Shown here in pieces: positions 30,663-40,853 of a stretch of 64,000 nucleotides of DNA (positions are counted from its first letter, which is position 1; each line of letters opens with the position of its first letter). Made by a program: the position numbers and the translations under genes. A model generated the notes under the pieces. That model did no database searches and was not told the DNA's origin. It saw nothing but the letters and a program-made list of their open reading frames with translations. The stretch comes from Ligustrum vulgare. Lineage: Eukaryota; Streptophyta; Magnoliopsida; Lamiales; Oleaceae. Location of the stretch: contig OY743177.1 of NCBI GenBank assembly GCA_963555705.1, positions 54,134,096-54,198,095 of the forward strand. The letters run 5' to 3'.

Positions 30663-32057
30663 TGTTCGCTCCGCAAGTGCATGAGTCGCGCAAGTAATCA
30701 AGTGGACGTGAGTCCAAGTATCGATCCCGCAGAGATTGTTTTAAATTATATTTTAGACTACTACCTTAACCGGAACTGGAAAAAAATTTGATTGAGTTTG
30801 AAATTTTTGTTTTTGAAAATTAAAATAAAGATTAAACTAAACAAATAAAGAAAATTTGATTTGTGAAAACTTATGAAAGCAAACGTGTTAGAATTATGAA
30901 TCCATTTTAACCAAATCATCCATGTGTTTGACCAAATCATTTAAATACAATTCACGAGATTTTGAATATCCATGTTCCTAAAATTATTTAAGTCCTCTTT
31001 CGAGCGATGCATAAAAACCTATCTCTAAATGCCAATTGACTATATTTCTATGACAGTTAAGCAATTAGAAAAGCCTTAAAGATCAATGAACACTATATAG
31101 GACAATACAAAGTATAAGGGTATATTTATATCCCTATCAGACTTTGTGGCAATTAAATAGCTTCTAATGAAATTTCACTCTTTCGAACATAGAAAATCAT
31201 AAAGACAATCACACAAAAGCTGGCCAAACAATTGCATAATAATACAAGCACTTATTTAATTGTATCAAACTCATAAACTGCATATATTAAATAATAGGTC
31301 AAAACATGGAATCAATGACTAAACTTCATCACAATCCTAACACAAGAATTCTAGCCTAAAAACATGATAAAAGATAAATTGCAACAATGATAATTGGATT
31401 TCATCACCATTTTCACCAAGTTGTAGAAGAATTTTCAATTATGCGTCGTTGGTTCCTTAAGAGTTCGACAGTCCTTCGGGTTCACCTTTAACAAGTTTGG
31501 AATCCCTGATTTCGTGCCCCAAGTCTGTTATTTATAGACCTCCTCGAAAACTAGGTTGCTTGGGGAGAAAGAATGATGAATTCCGCACAAAAAGCCCAAC
31601 TGTGGCCTAGATTTTCTACCGTGCGACCGCACGATTCTGCCGGTTTCGCTTCAGTTGAGGATTTTTGTGACCGTGCAACCGCACGGTGTTGCGGTTGAAG
31701 GCAATTTTTGACTTTTCAAGTGCTACAGTTGGTCCCTGTCTTTTAATTTCACAGCTAGTCCTCCAACTTTCGATTGTTGCAATTTGGCCCATGAACTTTT
31801 GATTTCTTCCAAATTTGATTTCTTCTTCGAATATTCTTCTAATTGGCCCTTCAATCTACTTCATCAACTCTTGATTTGCTTACTTTGATACTTTTATCAT
31901 CCAATTGCTTGATTTTAGCTTTTATTCCATTGTTTTCACGACTTTGGAGTTATTTTTGAAATATAAACAAATACAACCAAAATTAATAGAAAATATTCTT
32001 GAACAAACAATAAAAATCCTACTTTTAGGATAGAAATTGTATAAAATACACTTATTA
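30663..32057 (-). repeat. 5' LTR of element C
   Basis: 1395 bp. On the plus strand it starts TGTTCGCTCCGCAAG and ends CACTTATTA; the last TCA has become TTA. Palindromes GTGCGACCGCACG and GTGCAACCGCACGG lie near 31620-31690. The R/U5 hairpin is at 30704-30715. Confidence 0.88.
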
Positions 32058-32254
32058 GTAATTTATGCATCGCAATTAATACGGTTTATATATTCTTAAT
32101 TAATTAGTTGGGTATAAATGTCCCCTTTTAAAATTCTTTGAAAATCTATTTTAACAAGCCCAAGTGCCCAACATAATATCCTAACTTCCCTAAACCAAGC
32201 CCACTAGGTTTTAGACCATAAGCCCAACTAAATTATCCACATTTCATCCAAAAG

Positions 32255-33230
32255 TGACGCGATCCCAGTCGGGGAATCTCGTCGGACACGCGGAATAACG
32301 ACAATTAAAACCTAGGAAAGATCTAAATCACATCGACACAAGACAACAACATTAAATAAGGATAGAACGACGGTAAAGCCTTGACCCGACAATCACGATG
32401 CAATTTATGACGATGCGGATTGAAGAACCAAGATTGGTGAACGCCACAAGGACTTGTCAATTTCCTTGATAAGTATCGAATTTGGAAACACCACAAATAT
32501 TCTTGCGATTATTTGATAAGTTTGCTGGAAGAACGCCACAAAGAACGGATCTTTGATAAGTTCAAGAAAAAGGGAATAAATCAACCTCTCAATTTTGGAG
32601 AATCCTCTCACAAATTTTATTAATCAACTCAAACTTGTCTAATGTTTACAATGATGAAAAGCAATATAAATAAGCAAGAAAACCTAGCATCTAATTACTC
32701 AAAATAGAATCCTAATTATGCTAAAATTCTAAAATAGGAAAACAACCTAAAATAATAAAAGGAAATAAATTAATTGAAAATTCCGGAAAATCTGGCCAGC
32801 TTGTTTACGGCCGTGAATAATTCTTTTACGGCCGTAATCACCTTTCTGATCAAAACTGTACCATCAGTTACGGCCGTGAGGAATTTCTTACGGCCGTGAA
32901 AATGTCCCTGTTTGAATGTTACGGCCGTAAGACTGGACATTACGGTCGTGAGACCTTTTCTGCTGAAATTCTGCCTTTTTCTTCAACAATTGATTACGGC
33001 CGTGATAACATGATTTACGGACGTGATTATATGTGTTACGGCCGTGAAGAATCTCCATTACGGTCGTAATGCCTTTTCTGCATAAATAATTTCTTTTACT
33101 CGATTCGGCTCGATCCGTCCCTCTTCTCGGCTCGACCCCAACACGGAACTTGCTCCGTTTTGCACGCAGATCACTATTATATTGTCGATGGCTCGACTTC
33201 GCCCTTCGATGCCTGGTCCGGATCACATCA
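32255..33230 (-). repeat. 3' LTR of element E
   Basis: 976 bp, plus-strand ends TGACGCGATCCC and GATCACATCA. It contains ten ACGGCCGT palindromes or one-base variants at 32808-33073 and GAACGCCACAAAG repeats near 32440-32550. Confidence 0.92.
32808..33073 (-). repeat. Palindrome array in the 3' LTR of element E
   Basis: Ten copies of TTACGGCCGTRA or one-base variants (ACGGTCGT, ACGGACGT) in 265 bp, spaced about 15-55 bp apart. The flanking LTR has almost no CG dinucleotides until the GC-rich end after 33100. Confidence 0.85.
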
Positions 33231-33598
33231 TACTCCCTCTCTTTAAAAGGATTCGACCTCGAATCCGTTTTTGGTCGGCCTTTCAAGTTCCTCCTACTTT
33301 CCTGGGCTCGATGATCATTTTTAAGCTTCGTGCAGTCCTTTAGACTCTTGGGCTGCTTATTCTGGCCAATAAATTTCTGCCCCGTCTTAAATCCATGGCT
33401 TGATTTATGTCCCTGCAAAACAGATTTTAAAGAACTGGGGAGGGAATTGTTAGCTCGGTTAAGTGCAAGGCGTGGATCCTTGTACACCAACCTATGTGCA
33501 AATAAACTCAATTTGGGGGTGGACTCTCTTTTCTTTTTGCACTCATTCTCTCCTTTTTCTGAGGTCGTGGCCTCAACTCTCTTGTTTTCAACTTTCAC
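32888..33598 (-). pseudogene. Element E residual pol junction frame running into the 3' LTR
   Basis: This open frame begins just after the protease frame. It contains KLSLFAHRLVYKDPRLALNR and NNSLPSSLKSVLQ, which in autonomous chromoviruses lie shortly before reverse transcriptase. It then runs through a basic linker to SRSNPFKEREYD, the usual C-terminus of pol at the polypurine tract. Roughly 3 kb of reverse transcriptase, RNase H and integrase are missing between. The remaining frame reads into the LTR and owes its Arg/His-rich tail to the palindromes. A 53-bp tandem duplication (EATTSEK twice) lies at its start. Confidence 0.6.
33231..33248 (-). other. Polypurine tract of element E
   Basis: The minus strand reads TTAAAGAGAGGGAGTA directly before TGATGTGATCCGG of the 3' LTR. 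Confidence 0.8.
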
Positions 33599-33660
33599 AC
33601 CCTCTCATTTTTCTGAGGTCGTGGCCTCAACGCTCTTATTTTTCCCCTCGAACTCGCGCT
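33554..33660 (-). repeat. 53-bp tandem duplication in element E
   Basis: TTTTTCTGAGGTCGTGGCCT occurs at about 33554 and again about 53 bp later, giving two VEATTSEK peptides, one at the end of the protease frame and one at the start of the next. Confidence 0.7.
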
Positions 33661-34516
33661 TTATTTTCAATTGGTCATTTTGAGCTTCTTTTGGGGATAA
33701 CGGCACAAGTGTAAATTTCTTCCCACCCTTCTCAAATGAATACTGATTCTTAAACCCATCATGCACTACCCTCCTATCATGTTGCCAGGGTCGCCCCAAC
33801 AATATATGACCAACATGCATAGGTACCACGTCACAGACCACCTCATCCTTATAACCCCCGATGGCAAAATTGACCCTAGCCTGCTTATTTACCTTAATTT
33901 CCCCCGACTCGGTCAGCCATTGTAATTTATAAGGGTTTGGATGTTTCATCAAGCTTAAGCCCAATTTATTAATCAACATTGTACTAACCACATTAGTACA
34001 ACTTCCCCCGTCAATCACCATACTACAAGCCTTTTTGCCCACCAAGCACCTAGTATGAAAAAGATTATCCCTTTGCTCGCCAATTTCATCCACCCTAGCC
34101 TTAGCACTAAGGACACGTCGATTAACAAGTGTTTCTTTTTCAGGATAGGTCAGTCCTTCCTCATCACTACTACTAGCCCCAACATCCACTAACTTAGGCA
34201 TTCCCTTAAATTCATCCTCGGAACTAATTTCACCATTATCACGTAAGATCATTAGTTTCTTATTTGGACACTGGGATGCTATATGACCCCTACCCAAGCA
34301 CTTAAAGCATTTAACATTTCTATCCTGAGTAGTTTGAGAATCAGGAATATTTTTACCTTTCGTTGTAGGCTCCTCCTTCCCTTTCGGGTTATGTTCATCG
34401 TTGGATTCCTGTTTAGGTTGTGATGTAGGATAAGAGGGTGAGTGTCTTGCTGCCCCCTTTCGCCTTAGCTGTCTTTCCACCTTCATGGCCATGTGCACCA
34501 TGTCCTCTAACTCCAC
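33605..34516 (-). CDS. Element E Gag C-terminus and aspartic protease frame
   Basis: This 303-residue frame is in phase with the gag frame upstream, separated only by a TAA. It contains ELEDMVHMAMKVERQLRRKG, a CCHC knuckle CFKCLGRGHIASQCP that binds RNA, and a protease with MVIDGGSCTNVVS as active site. Chromoviruses commonly have D-(G/S)-G-S here. VVPMHVGHILLGRPWQHDRRVVHDG follows as the second conserved block. Protease would mature Gag particles. The length and motifs are normal for this part, but the frame then ends instead of continuing into reverse transcriptase. Confidence 0.9.
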   Translation of the reverse strand: MELEDMVHMAMKVERQLRRKGAARHSPSYPTSQPKQESNDEHNPKGKEEPTTKGKNIPDSQTTQDRNVKCFKCLGRGHIASQCPNKKLMILRDNGEISSEDEFKGMPKLVDVGASSSDEEGLTYPEKETLVNRRVLSAKARVDEIGEQRDNLFHTRCLVGKKACSMVIDGGSCTNVVSTMLINKLGLSLMKHPNPYKLQWLTESGEIKVNKQARVNFAIGGYKDEVVCDVVPMHVGHILLGRPWQHDRRVVHDGFKNQYSFEKGGKKFTLVPLSPKEAQNDQLKIKREFEGKNKSVEATTSEK

Positions 34517-34522
34517 GTAATG

Positions 34523-35344
34523 TTACAGCTTAATGACATTGGCTATATCTCTATTTAGCCCACTTAAAAACCTAGCCATCGTAGCTTCCCGATCCTCCAC
34601 CACATTAGCCCTAATCATCGCTACCTCCATATCCTTGTGATAATTCTCTACACTCCTCGATCCCTGAGTCATACCCTGCAGCCTATGGTAAATATCCCTA
34701 TAATAATGAGTCGGCACAAACCGCTTCCTCATTATAGTTTTTAATTCACCCCAAGTCTCCACCGGCTCCTCAAGGTTCCTCCTCCTACCCGTAACTAGTT
34801 GATCCCACCAAATATTTGCGTAGTCGATGAATTCAATCACGGCTAATTTCACCTTCTTCTTTTTCGAATAATTATTACAATCGAACAGCCGTTCGACCTT
34901 TGTCTCCCAATCCAAGTATGCCTCCGGATCACTCCTACCCTGGAACGATGGTATTTTCACTTTAATTTTCCCAAGGTCGTCATCAACATCACCTCTACCC
35001 CCACGATGCCTCCTAGCATCCCGACGCTCCCTATCATGCCTTCTTTCGTGCCTATCTCCTCTATCCCTCCTTCGCATGCTTCCCAACGATATACTTCCAC
35101 TTTCACTACCCATGTCTTCATCATCCATACCAACCTCACGCCTATTATTTCTCCTAACCCGAGAACCATCATGAGATTGATCCCGCTCGGCACCCCGATT
35201 TTCCATCTGTGCCATAAGCCTCTCAAACTGAGCCCTCATTGCTGCTATATCATTGTTACCCTGTTCATTCCTTCTGTTCACACCTCTGTGCTGTTTTCTG
35301 TCTCCAATAGAAGATGAAGATGTGGAAACCTCTCTATCAGACAT
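34523..35344 (-). pseudogene. Element E gag N-terminal part, ended by one in-frame stop
   Basis: This 273-residue frame starts at an ATG 283 bp after the primer site. It has a low-complexity Arg/Asp/Ser-rich N-terminus (RRDRGDRHERRHDRERRDAR), then the Ty3 Gag core IPSFQGRSDPEAYLDWETKVERLF, YANIWWDQL, MRKRFVPTHYYRDIYHRLQ and ARFLSGLNRDIANVIKL. A single TAA at 34523-34525 separates it from the in-phase remainder (HYVELEDMVH). Either the stop is a recent mutation or the element was already moving in trans. Everything else in gag looks well preserved. Confidence 0.9.
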
Positions 35345-35610
35345 TTTAAGACACGAACAAGGAAATTCGGAATATTTTGGGAATTTTCGGATTTTTTTTT
35401 TTTTTTTTATAATCTGCCAAAGAATTGGATTACGAGTATGGCAGAAAAAACGGAACTGAATTTGGACGAAAAAGGAAGAAGAAAAACACTTTTGAATTTT
35501 TGGGACTGACTCTTATGGATCAAACTGAAAAAAATTATGACTGACACGAAGAACGCGAAGAACAAGAAAATCAAGAAAAAACAAGAAACTCAAGAATCTG
35601 AAATAGATCT

Positions 35611-35624
35611 AAGCTCTGATACCA
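35611..35624 (-). other. Primer-binding site, initiator tRNA-Met (element E)
   Basis: The minus strand reads TGGTATCAGAGCTT two bases after the 5' LTR. It is complementary to initiator tRNA-Met, the usual chromovirus primer. Confidence 0.93.
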
Positions 35625-35626
35625 GA

Positions 35627-36603
35627 TGACGCGATCCCAGTCGGGGAATCTCGTCGGACACGCGGAATAACGACAATTAAAACCTAGGAAAGATCTAGAT
35701 CAGATCTGACACAAGACAACAACGTTAAATAAGGATAGAACGACGGTAAAGCCTTGACCCGACAATCACGACGCAATTTATGACGATGCGGATTGAAGAA
35801 CCAAGATTGGTGAACGCCACAAGGACTTGTCAATTTCCTTGATAAGTATCGAATTTGGAAACGCCACAAATATTCTTGCGATTATTTGATAAGTTTGCTG
35901 GAAGAACGCCACAAAGAACGGATCTTTGATAAGTTCAAGAAAAAGGGAATAAATCAACCTCTCAATTTTGGAGAATCCTCTCACAAATTTTATTAATCAA
36001 CTCAAACTTGTCTAATGTTTACAATGATGAAAAGCAATATAAATAAGCAAGAAAACCTAGCATCTAATTACTCAAAATAGAATCCTAATTATGCTAAAAT
36101 TCTAAAATAGGAAAACAACCTAAAATAATAAAAGGAAATAAATTAATTGAAAATTCCGGAAAATCTGGCCAGCTTGTTTACGGCCATGAATAATTCTTTT
36201 ACGGCCGTAATCACCTTTCTGATCAAAACTGTACCATCAGTTACGGCCGTGAGGAATTTCTTACGGCCGTGAAAATGTCCCTGTTTGAATGTTACTGCCG
36301 TAAGACTGGACATTACGGTCGTGAGACCTTTTCTGCTGAAATTCTGCCTTTTTCTTCAACAATTGATTACGGCCGTGATAACATGATTTACGGCCGTGAT
36401 TATATGTGTTACGGCCGTGAAGTATCTCCATTACGGCCGTAATGCCTTTTCTGCATAAATAATTTCTTTTACTCGATTCGGCTCGATCCGTCCCTCTTCT
36501 CGGCTCGACCCCAACACGGAACTTGCTCCGTTTTGCACGCAGATCACTATTATATTGTCGATGGCTCGACTTCGCCCTTCGATGCCTGGTCCGGATCACA
36601 TCA
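35627..36603 (-). repeat. 5' LTR of element E
   Basis: 977 bp with the same ends as the 3' copy. The palindrome array is at 36178-36446. Several of the few differences from the 3' LTR fall in the palindromes. Confidence 0.92.
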
Positions 36604-36608
36604 AAAAG

Positions 36609-36916
36609 CATCCTTACATGCAATGTATTAGCACTTGAAGTTCTGTCGACATTTCCTCTTTAGCATTCTCCTTGGTGTTTCGCTGATATTTTCACAATGT
36701 ATTTACACTTCTACATTCTGTCGAGTGACGACTTGCTGCCAAAATAGATTATTAGCACTTGGAGGTTTTTTTTTTTTAATTAAGTATCAAATGATTCATT
36801 ACTTGGTTTTCTTTTCATGATATAGCATTTACTTCTTTATGTGTAAAATGATTTTTTATTATTATTTGTTCAAGAATTTTGATTGCTAACTTATTTTCAA
36901 TATCCTATATGCTGGT
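36609..36916. other. Flank between elements E and B, no gene
   Basis: About 310 bp of AT-rich sequence with a loose direct repeat around TTAGCACTTGAAGTTCTGTCGA and TTACACTTCTACATTCTGTCGA. Nothing else was recognised. Confidence 0.5.
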
Positions 36917-38430
36917 TGATAAGTACATTTTATACACTTATTATATGTCTAAATTAGAATATGTTATTGTCCTTTTAGAATAAATTCTACATAATTGTTG
37001 TGTATTTGTTTATATTGTAGAAAATATCTCAGAGTCACGTGAATGAAGAAATTCATTAAAATAATGCAAGGATTGAATGAAATTGGAGCTTAATTAGACA
37101 ATTTGGAAGATAATGGTGTCAACCGATAGATACAAGATGAGCTAAGTGTGAAAAACCAAAGTTCAAGAGCTTAATTAAAGAAGTACAAAGTAGAAAAGAA
37201 GAAATTGAAGATATTAAGAAGTTTGAGGACTCAATTGAAAAAGATGGAGGACTTGAGGTTCAAGTAAAGAATGAGGATTTACTTGCACGATTTCGAAGAT
37301 AAAAATTGCAGCTGGAAGTATAACTGCGCTGCCACCACAATTACATGGCGTGGCTGGGCGGTTGACATGCAAAATGTCATATTCCAAAAATTATAACCAC
37401 GCTGCCACGAAAATTTACATTGAGTGGAGACGCAATACAAATCGGCCTAGCAAGAAACAGGTTCAAAGGAAGTTTTACCTAGATTTTTTCTTTCTTTTCC
37501 TAGGGCTCTTTTCTACCTATAAAAAGTAACTTCTTGGGCATGAAATTGAGAGTTGTTTAAGACCTTTACACAACCTCTACAACACATAATTCAGCGTTCT
37601 ATCATTCAAATCTTAGAAGTGAAAATCAAGGCAAAAGTTGGGGGAATTGAAAATAATCAATGTGGAGAGAAAAACTTGGGGCAAGATTTCCTTTTTTTTT
37701 TTTTTTGTTAATTTGATAAACTATATGCGTAGTTATTATTATTTCTTTTTTGATGAACGACTAATTTAATTGTTGGAAAATTCGGTGTAGCTTAGTTTTA
37801 TGCTTTTAATTCTACAATTCTAGTATTGCACTTTCGTTGCATGTGTTGATTTTATTTTATATTTAATGCATAAATTAGTTGTGACTAGTTCATGATATCA
37901 TGGGTGTTTTCATAATTCGAGAGGTGAGCTAACAACCTAGATCTAGGAATAAAAGTAATTGAATAAAAGATAGAGATATATTATTATTACCATTGCAATC
38001 GCTATATGAATTCTTGTGTTCCATACTCCTAATTATTATGACTTATTGTCTAGAAACACGATTGACTAATTTGGTAGAGTTGATTTAAACTCGAAAGAGG
38101 AATTTCATATGCATAAGTGAATTTGATCGAGCACATAAATAAGAATAAAACTAGATAAATGGAATTAAAATTATTGACTAATTTACAAACATCAATTTAG
38201 AAAATCCAAAAGTGAAATATTTTATTTTGCTTATCTTTAGTTTAATTTTCTATTTTAGTTGAAATAATTCATCTCACTTCGACCGTTCAAATAAAACTAG
38301 AATTAACATATTTCGATACTTAATTACAATATTCGTGGGAACGATAATCCGGACTCAAAATGTTAACTTTATTACTTTTCACAATTCGTACACTTGCGGG
38401 TATATTTTGCGTTGCAAAATAAAGTGAATA
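36917..38430 (+). repeat. 5' LTR of element B
   Basis: About 1514 bp. The terminal hairpin is present with two mismatches (36919-36941). The region around 37330-37440 holds relics of CG palindromes such as CCACGCTGCCACG. The end is AGTGAATA; the partner copy ends GTGAACA, so the final CA has mutated. Confidence 0.75.
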
Positions 38431-38435
38431 AATTT

Positions 38436-38456
38436 TTGGTGTCATTACCAAGGATT
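38436..38456 (+). other. Decayed tRNA-Asp primer-binding site of element B
   Basis: TGGTGTCATTACCAAGG occurs 5 bp after the LTR. Every difference from the intact tRNA-Asp site is C to T or G to A, the pattern left by deamination of methylated cytosines on both strands. Confidence 0.65.
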
Positions 38457-38607
38457 GTTAATTAATATCGATACCATTAGTTCTTGCTTTAGTTTGAATT
38501 TTTTCTTTTTCTATGTTTTTATTTTTATTTCTTAATTTTTTTTTGAGAACATTTAAAAAGATGTGAATTGTTTCTTTTTCAGGTATTTAACTGACTTTAA
38601 GACAGTT

Positions 38608-38760
38608 GATGGCATCACAGCAAGATGGTAGTGAACAGTTATCATTGGTATTCTGATCGACAACAATTCATACTAATCTGATTTGTGAATACTGCCTTGG
38701 AAATCATGATTTACATGAATGCCTTGTTGCACCTCAGGATGGTTTGTAAAATGTTGATTG
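38608..38760 (+). pseudogene. Zinc-knuckle ORF relic of element B
   Basis: A frame here reads ICEYCLGNHDLHECL, a C-x2-C-x4-H-x3-C cluster at the same place as the CEICYKMHCNGQC cluster of element A. Stops surround it, for example shortly after QDG. It supports common origin with A and is not functional. Confidence 0.5.
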
Positions 38761-38892
38761 TGTGGGAAATGCTTATCTAGTGCAGTTTCCAGAAATTCAA
38801 GTGAAAAGATCAGATGCTTAGAATAATTGGTTGAAAACGCTGAAGAAAAAAAGAGTAACCTGAAATAGTGGATCAACCAGAAGAAAATAGAT

Positions 38893-40535
38893 ACGTTCAC
38901 TGATATTTAGCGATGCAAAATATCCGCACAAGTGTACGGGTCGTGGGAAGTAATAAAGTCGGAAAATGAGTCCGGATTATCGTTCCCACAAGGACTACTA
39001 TTTAGTACTGAAATATTTTAGTTTATAGCCCTATTTGAACAGACGAGTTCTTTGGAGAATATTAAACTAAAACTAAGAAAATAAACTAAATAATTAAATT
39101 GCGAATCTTTTTTGTTTTTAAAAACGATTGTAAAGTAGTCGGGATTCACGATTTCACCTAACCAATTAAATTAATTCCAATTCCAATTTTATTTTCTAAA
39201 TATGTACTCGGATTTTTTTTGTTTTTAAAAACGATTGTAAAGTAGTTGGGATTCACGATTTCACCTAACCAATTAAATTAAATCCAATTTCAGTTTTATT
39301 TCCTAAATATGTACTCGGTCGAATTCACTAATGTATATTGAAATTCCTCTCTCGATTTTACATCAATTCTACCTAAATAAGTCATCCATGTATCTCTATA
39401 GAGGATCTAAATTATTCCTTATCTAGATTCATAATACACAAGAATTCACTCACGACCGCGATAATAACAAGAGTATGTCTATATCTCTTGTTTAATTATC
39501 GAATTTATTACCTAGATCTAAACTATTAACTTACATCTCGGATTTGGGAAATAATTCATTAAACCATGAATAAGTGACCAATTCATTCACGCATTAAATA
39601 CAATAATAAATCAATACATGTAACGAATCATTAAAAAAGTGGAATGTAGAATTAAATAATAAAGTTAAGCTACATCGTTCATCCCAATATGGAGTTTAGT
39701 CACACATCATAATTAAACAACATAAACAATAAAAGTAGGATTTCATGGAAAATAATATAAAAGAATGGAGAGCTTGCACCAAACATCAATTCTTCTTGCG
39801 TTTTTTCAATCTCGCCTCTTGCTTTGCTCCAATCTCCCAAAAATTTGACTTTGAAATCCCAAAATTATGATGTTCTTTGGTGAGGCAAAGGTGCAGATTT
39901 CATGCCTCATAATTTGTATTTATAGGAATTGGAGAAACCTAGTGGAAAAGAGGAGAAAAAGTTGTTGAATCCCCGTAAAAGCCTACATCGCGGCCCAGTC
40001 GGAATGTCGTGCGATTGCGCGGTACACATTGGCGCGATCGCGTGGACATGGCAATAACTCTCGGTGGAAATTTTACATTCTCTCGTGACCTCTGCGGTAT
40101 TAAATCCAGTAATCGCATGGTTAGACTCTACAGTACAATTTCCACTTTTCCGTCTATACAAGTAAGTCCATGTCTTTTATTTGCAGCATTGGTCTTCCAC
40201 TTTCAATTGGTGCGATTTAGTCCACAAACTGTTGAATCTTCTTGATTTGCTCGTTTCAACTCTCAAATGCTTCAATTCGATTTTCCAATTTTTGATTTAT
40301 TCACTTTGGCACCATGCTAATTTCCCGGTTGATGTCATTAACCTCTCGGTTGTCCAATTTAACACCAATTAGCATCAAATTGTGCATTTTTCCCATCAAT
40401 TGCTTCATTCTTCATCTTTTGGAATATTTTCTTAAATGTATACAAATAAACAAAAATTAAATAGAAATTATTCTAAAATGACAACAATGTATTCTAATTT
40501 TAATATTCAAATAAGTGTATAAAATACACTTATCA
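38893..40535 (-). mobile_element. LTR of an Athila/Tat-type family inserted in element B (apparent solo LTR, minus strand)
   Basis: About 1.64 kb, ending CACTTATCA on the plus strand and beginning near CGTTCACTG (expected TGTTCACT). It has the terminal hairpin (40511-40533), the R/U5 hairpin (38959-38973) and CG palindromes at 39985-40045 (GTGCGATTGCGCGG, GCGCGATCGCGTGG). The reading frame of element B resumes at 40536. No clear target duplication is visible, so the boundaries at the left may be off by some bases. Confidence 0.7.
40511..40533 (-). promoter_or_regulatory. Terminal LTR hairpin of the 38893-40535 LTR
   Basis: The stem and loop are identical to those of element C: ATAAGTGTA, TTTTA, TACACTTAT on the minus strand. 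Confidence 0.55.
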
Positions 40536-40727
40536 AACTCCCATGAAAAGGTCATTGTTCCATTGCCAACAATTCAAAAGCCAAACATCGAGGGAAATTC
40601 AATTAAAAGTGATTTCATCATTGGCACTGAAAAGATGATTGAAGTTTACATATTGAAATTCGAATTGAGTGGAGATGTCAAAATACATGACATGGGAAAA
40701 GTGGGATTTTGGTACATAAATGCAATT
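40536..40727 (+). pseudogene. Second-ORF relic of element B
   Basis: The frame NSHEKVIVPLPTIQ, IIGTEKMIEVYILKFELSGD, KIHDMGKV parallels ESHEEVAI, VYLVEFELDGIG, KSHDFGRG of element A. The resemblance starts at the first codon after the LTR insertion, which places the LTR inside this ORF. It ends at a stop near 40727. Confidence 0.55.
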
Positions 40728-40827
40728 TAGAGCAAGTTCAATCGACACAAACAAATAAGGTAATCAAAAGTCTTATTTAGAGTCCTTTAAATGAGCATAG
40801 TGAAAAGTCGAGCTTTATACTATAAAC

Positions 40828-40853
40828 GGGACGCTTGCTGGGAGGAAACCCAA
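40828..40853 (+). promoter_or_regulatory. Conserved noncoding block of element B
   Basis: CGCTTGCTGGGAGGAAACCC follows a GTCGAGCTTTATACTATAAA segment that is also similar to element A (GTCGAGTTAATGACTTTAAA). The order and spacing match. Confidence 0.5.

Larger units (their letters stand above)
22972..32057 (-). mobile_element. Element C: Athila/Tat-type Ty3 retrotransposon without reverse transcriptase
   Basis: This minus-strand element is bounded by LTRs at 30663-32057 (5') and 22972-25115 (3', enlarged by a solo LTR). GTAAT flanks it exactly (22967-22971 and 32058-32062). The primer site is complementary to tRNA-Asp. Gag and protease frames (30422-28217) are followed by 3.1 kb of noncoding sequence and an AGTTTGGGGTGT polypurine tract. 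No reverse transcriptase, RNase H or integrase motif was found, so the copy is non-autonomous by structure, and gag also carries stops. Confidence 0.9.
32255..36603 (-). mobile_element. Element E: young Ty3 retrotransposon with gag-protease only
   Basis: LTRs at 35627-36603 (5') and 32255-33230 (3') enclose 2396 bp. AAAAG flanks both sides exactly (32250-32254 and 36604-36608). A primer site for initiator tRNA-Met follows the 5' LTR. The interior encodes a chromovirus-like Gag with CCHC knuckle and an aspartic protease. A short segment from just before reverse transcriptase then joins directly to the last residues of pol. About 11-12 differences in 976 bp between LTRs (near 1%) make it the youngest datable insertion here. 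It must have been mobilised by another element's enzymes. Confidence 0.93.

Noticed and set aside
32888..33598. Arg/His-rich C-terminus of the last element E frame as a real protein domain
   Set aside because: The residues after the polypurine tract are LTR sequence, and the pattern comes from the palindromes.
34516..34525. Programmed stop-codon readthrough in gag of element E
   Set aside because: A single TAA between in-phase halves could be readthrough, but no readthrough context was evident and related Gag proteins are continuous here as far as I know. A point mutation is simpler.
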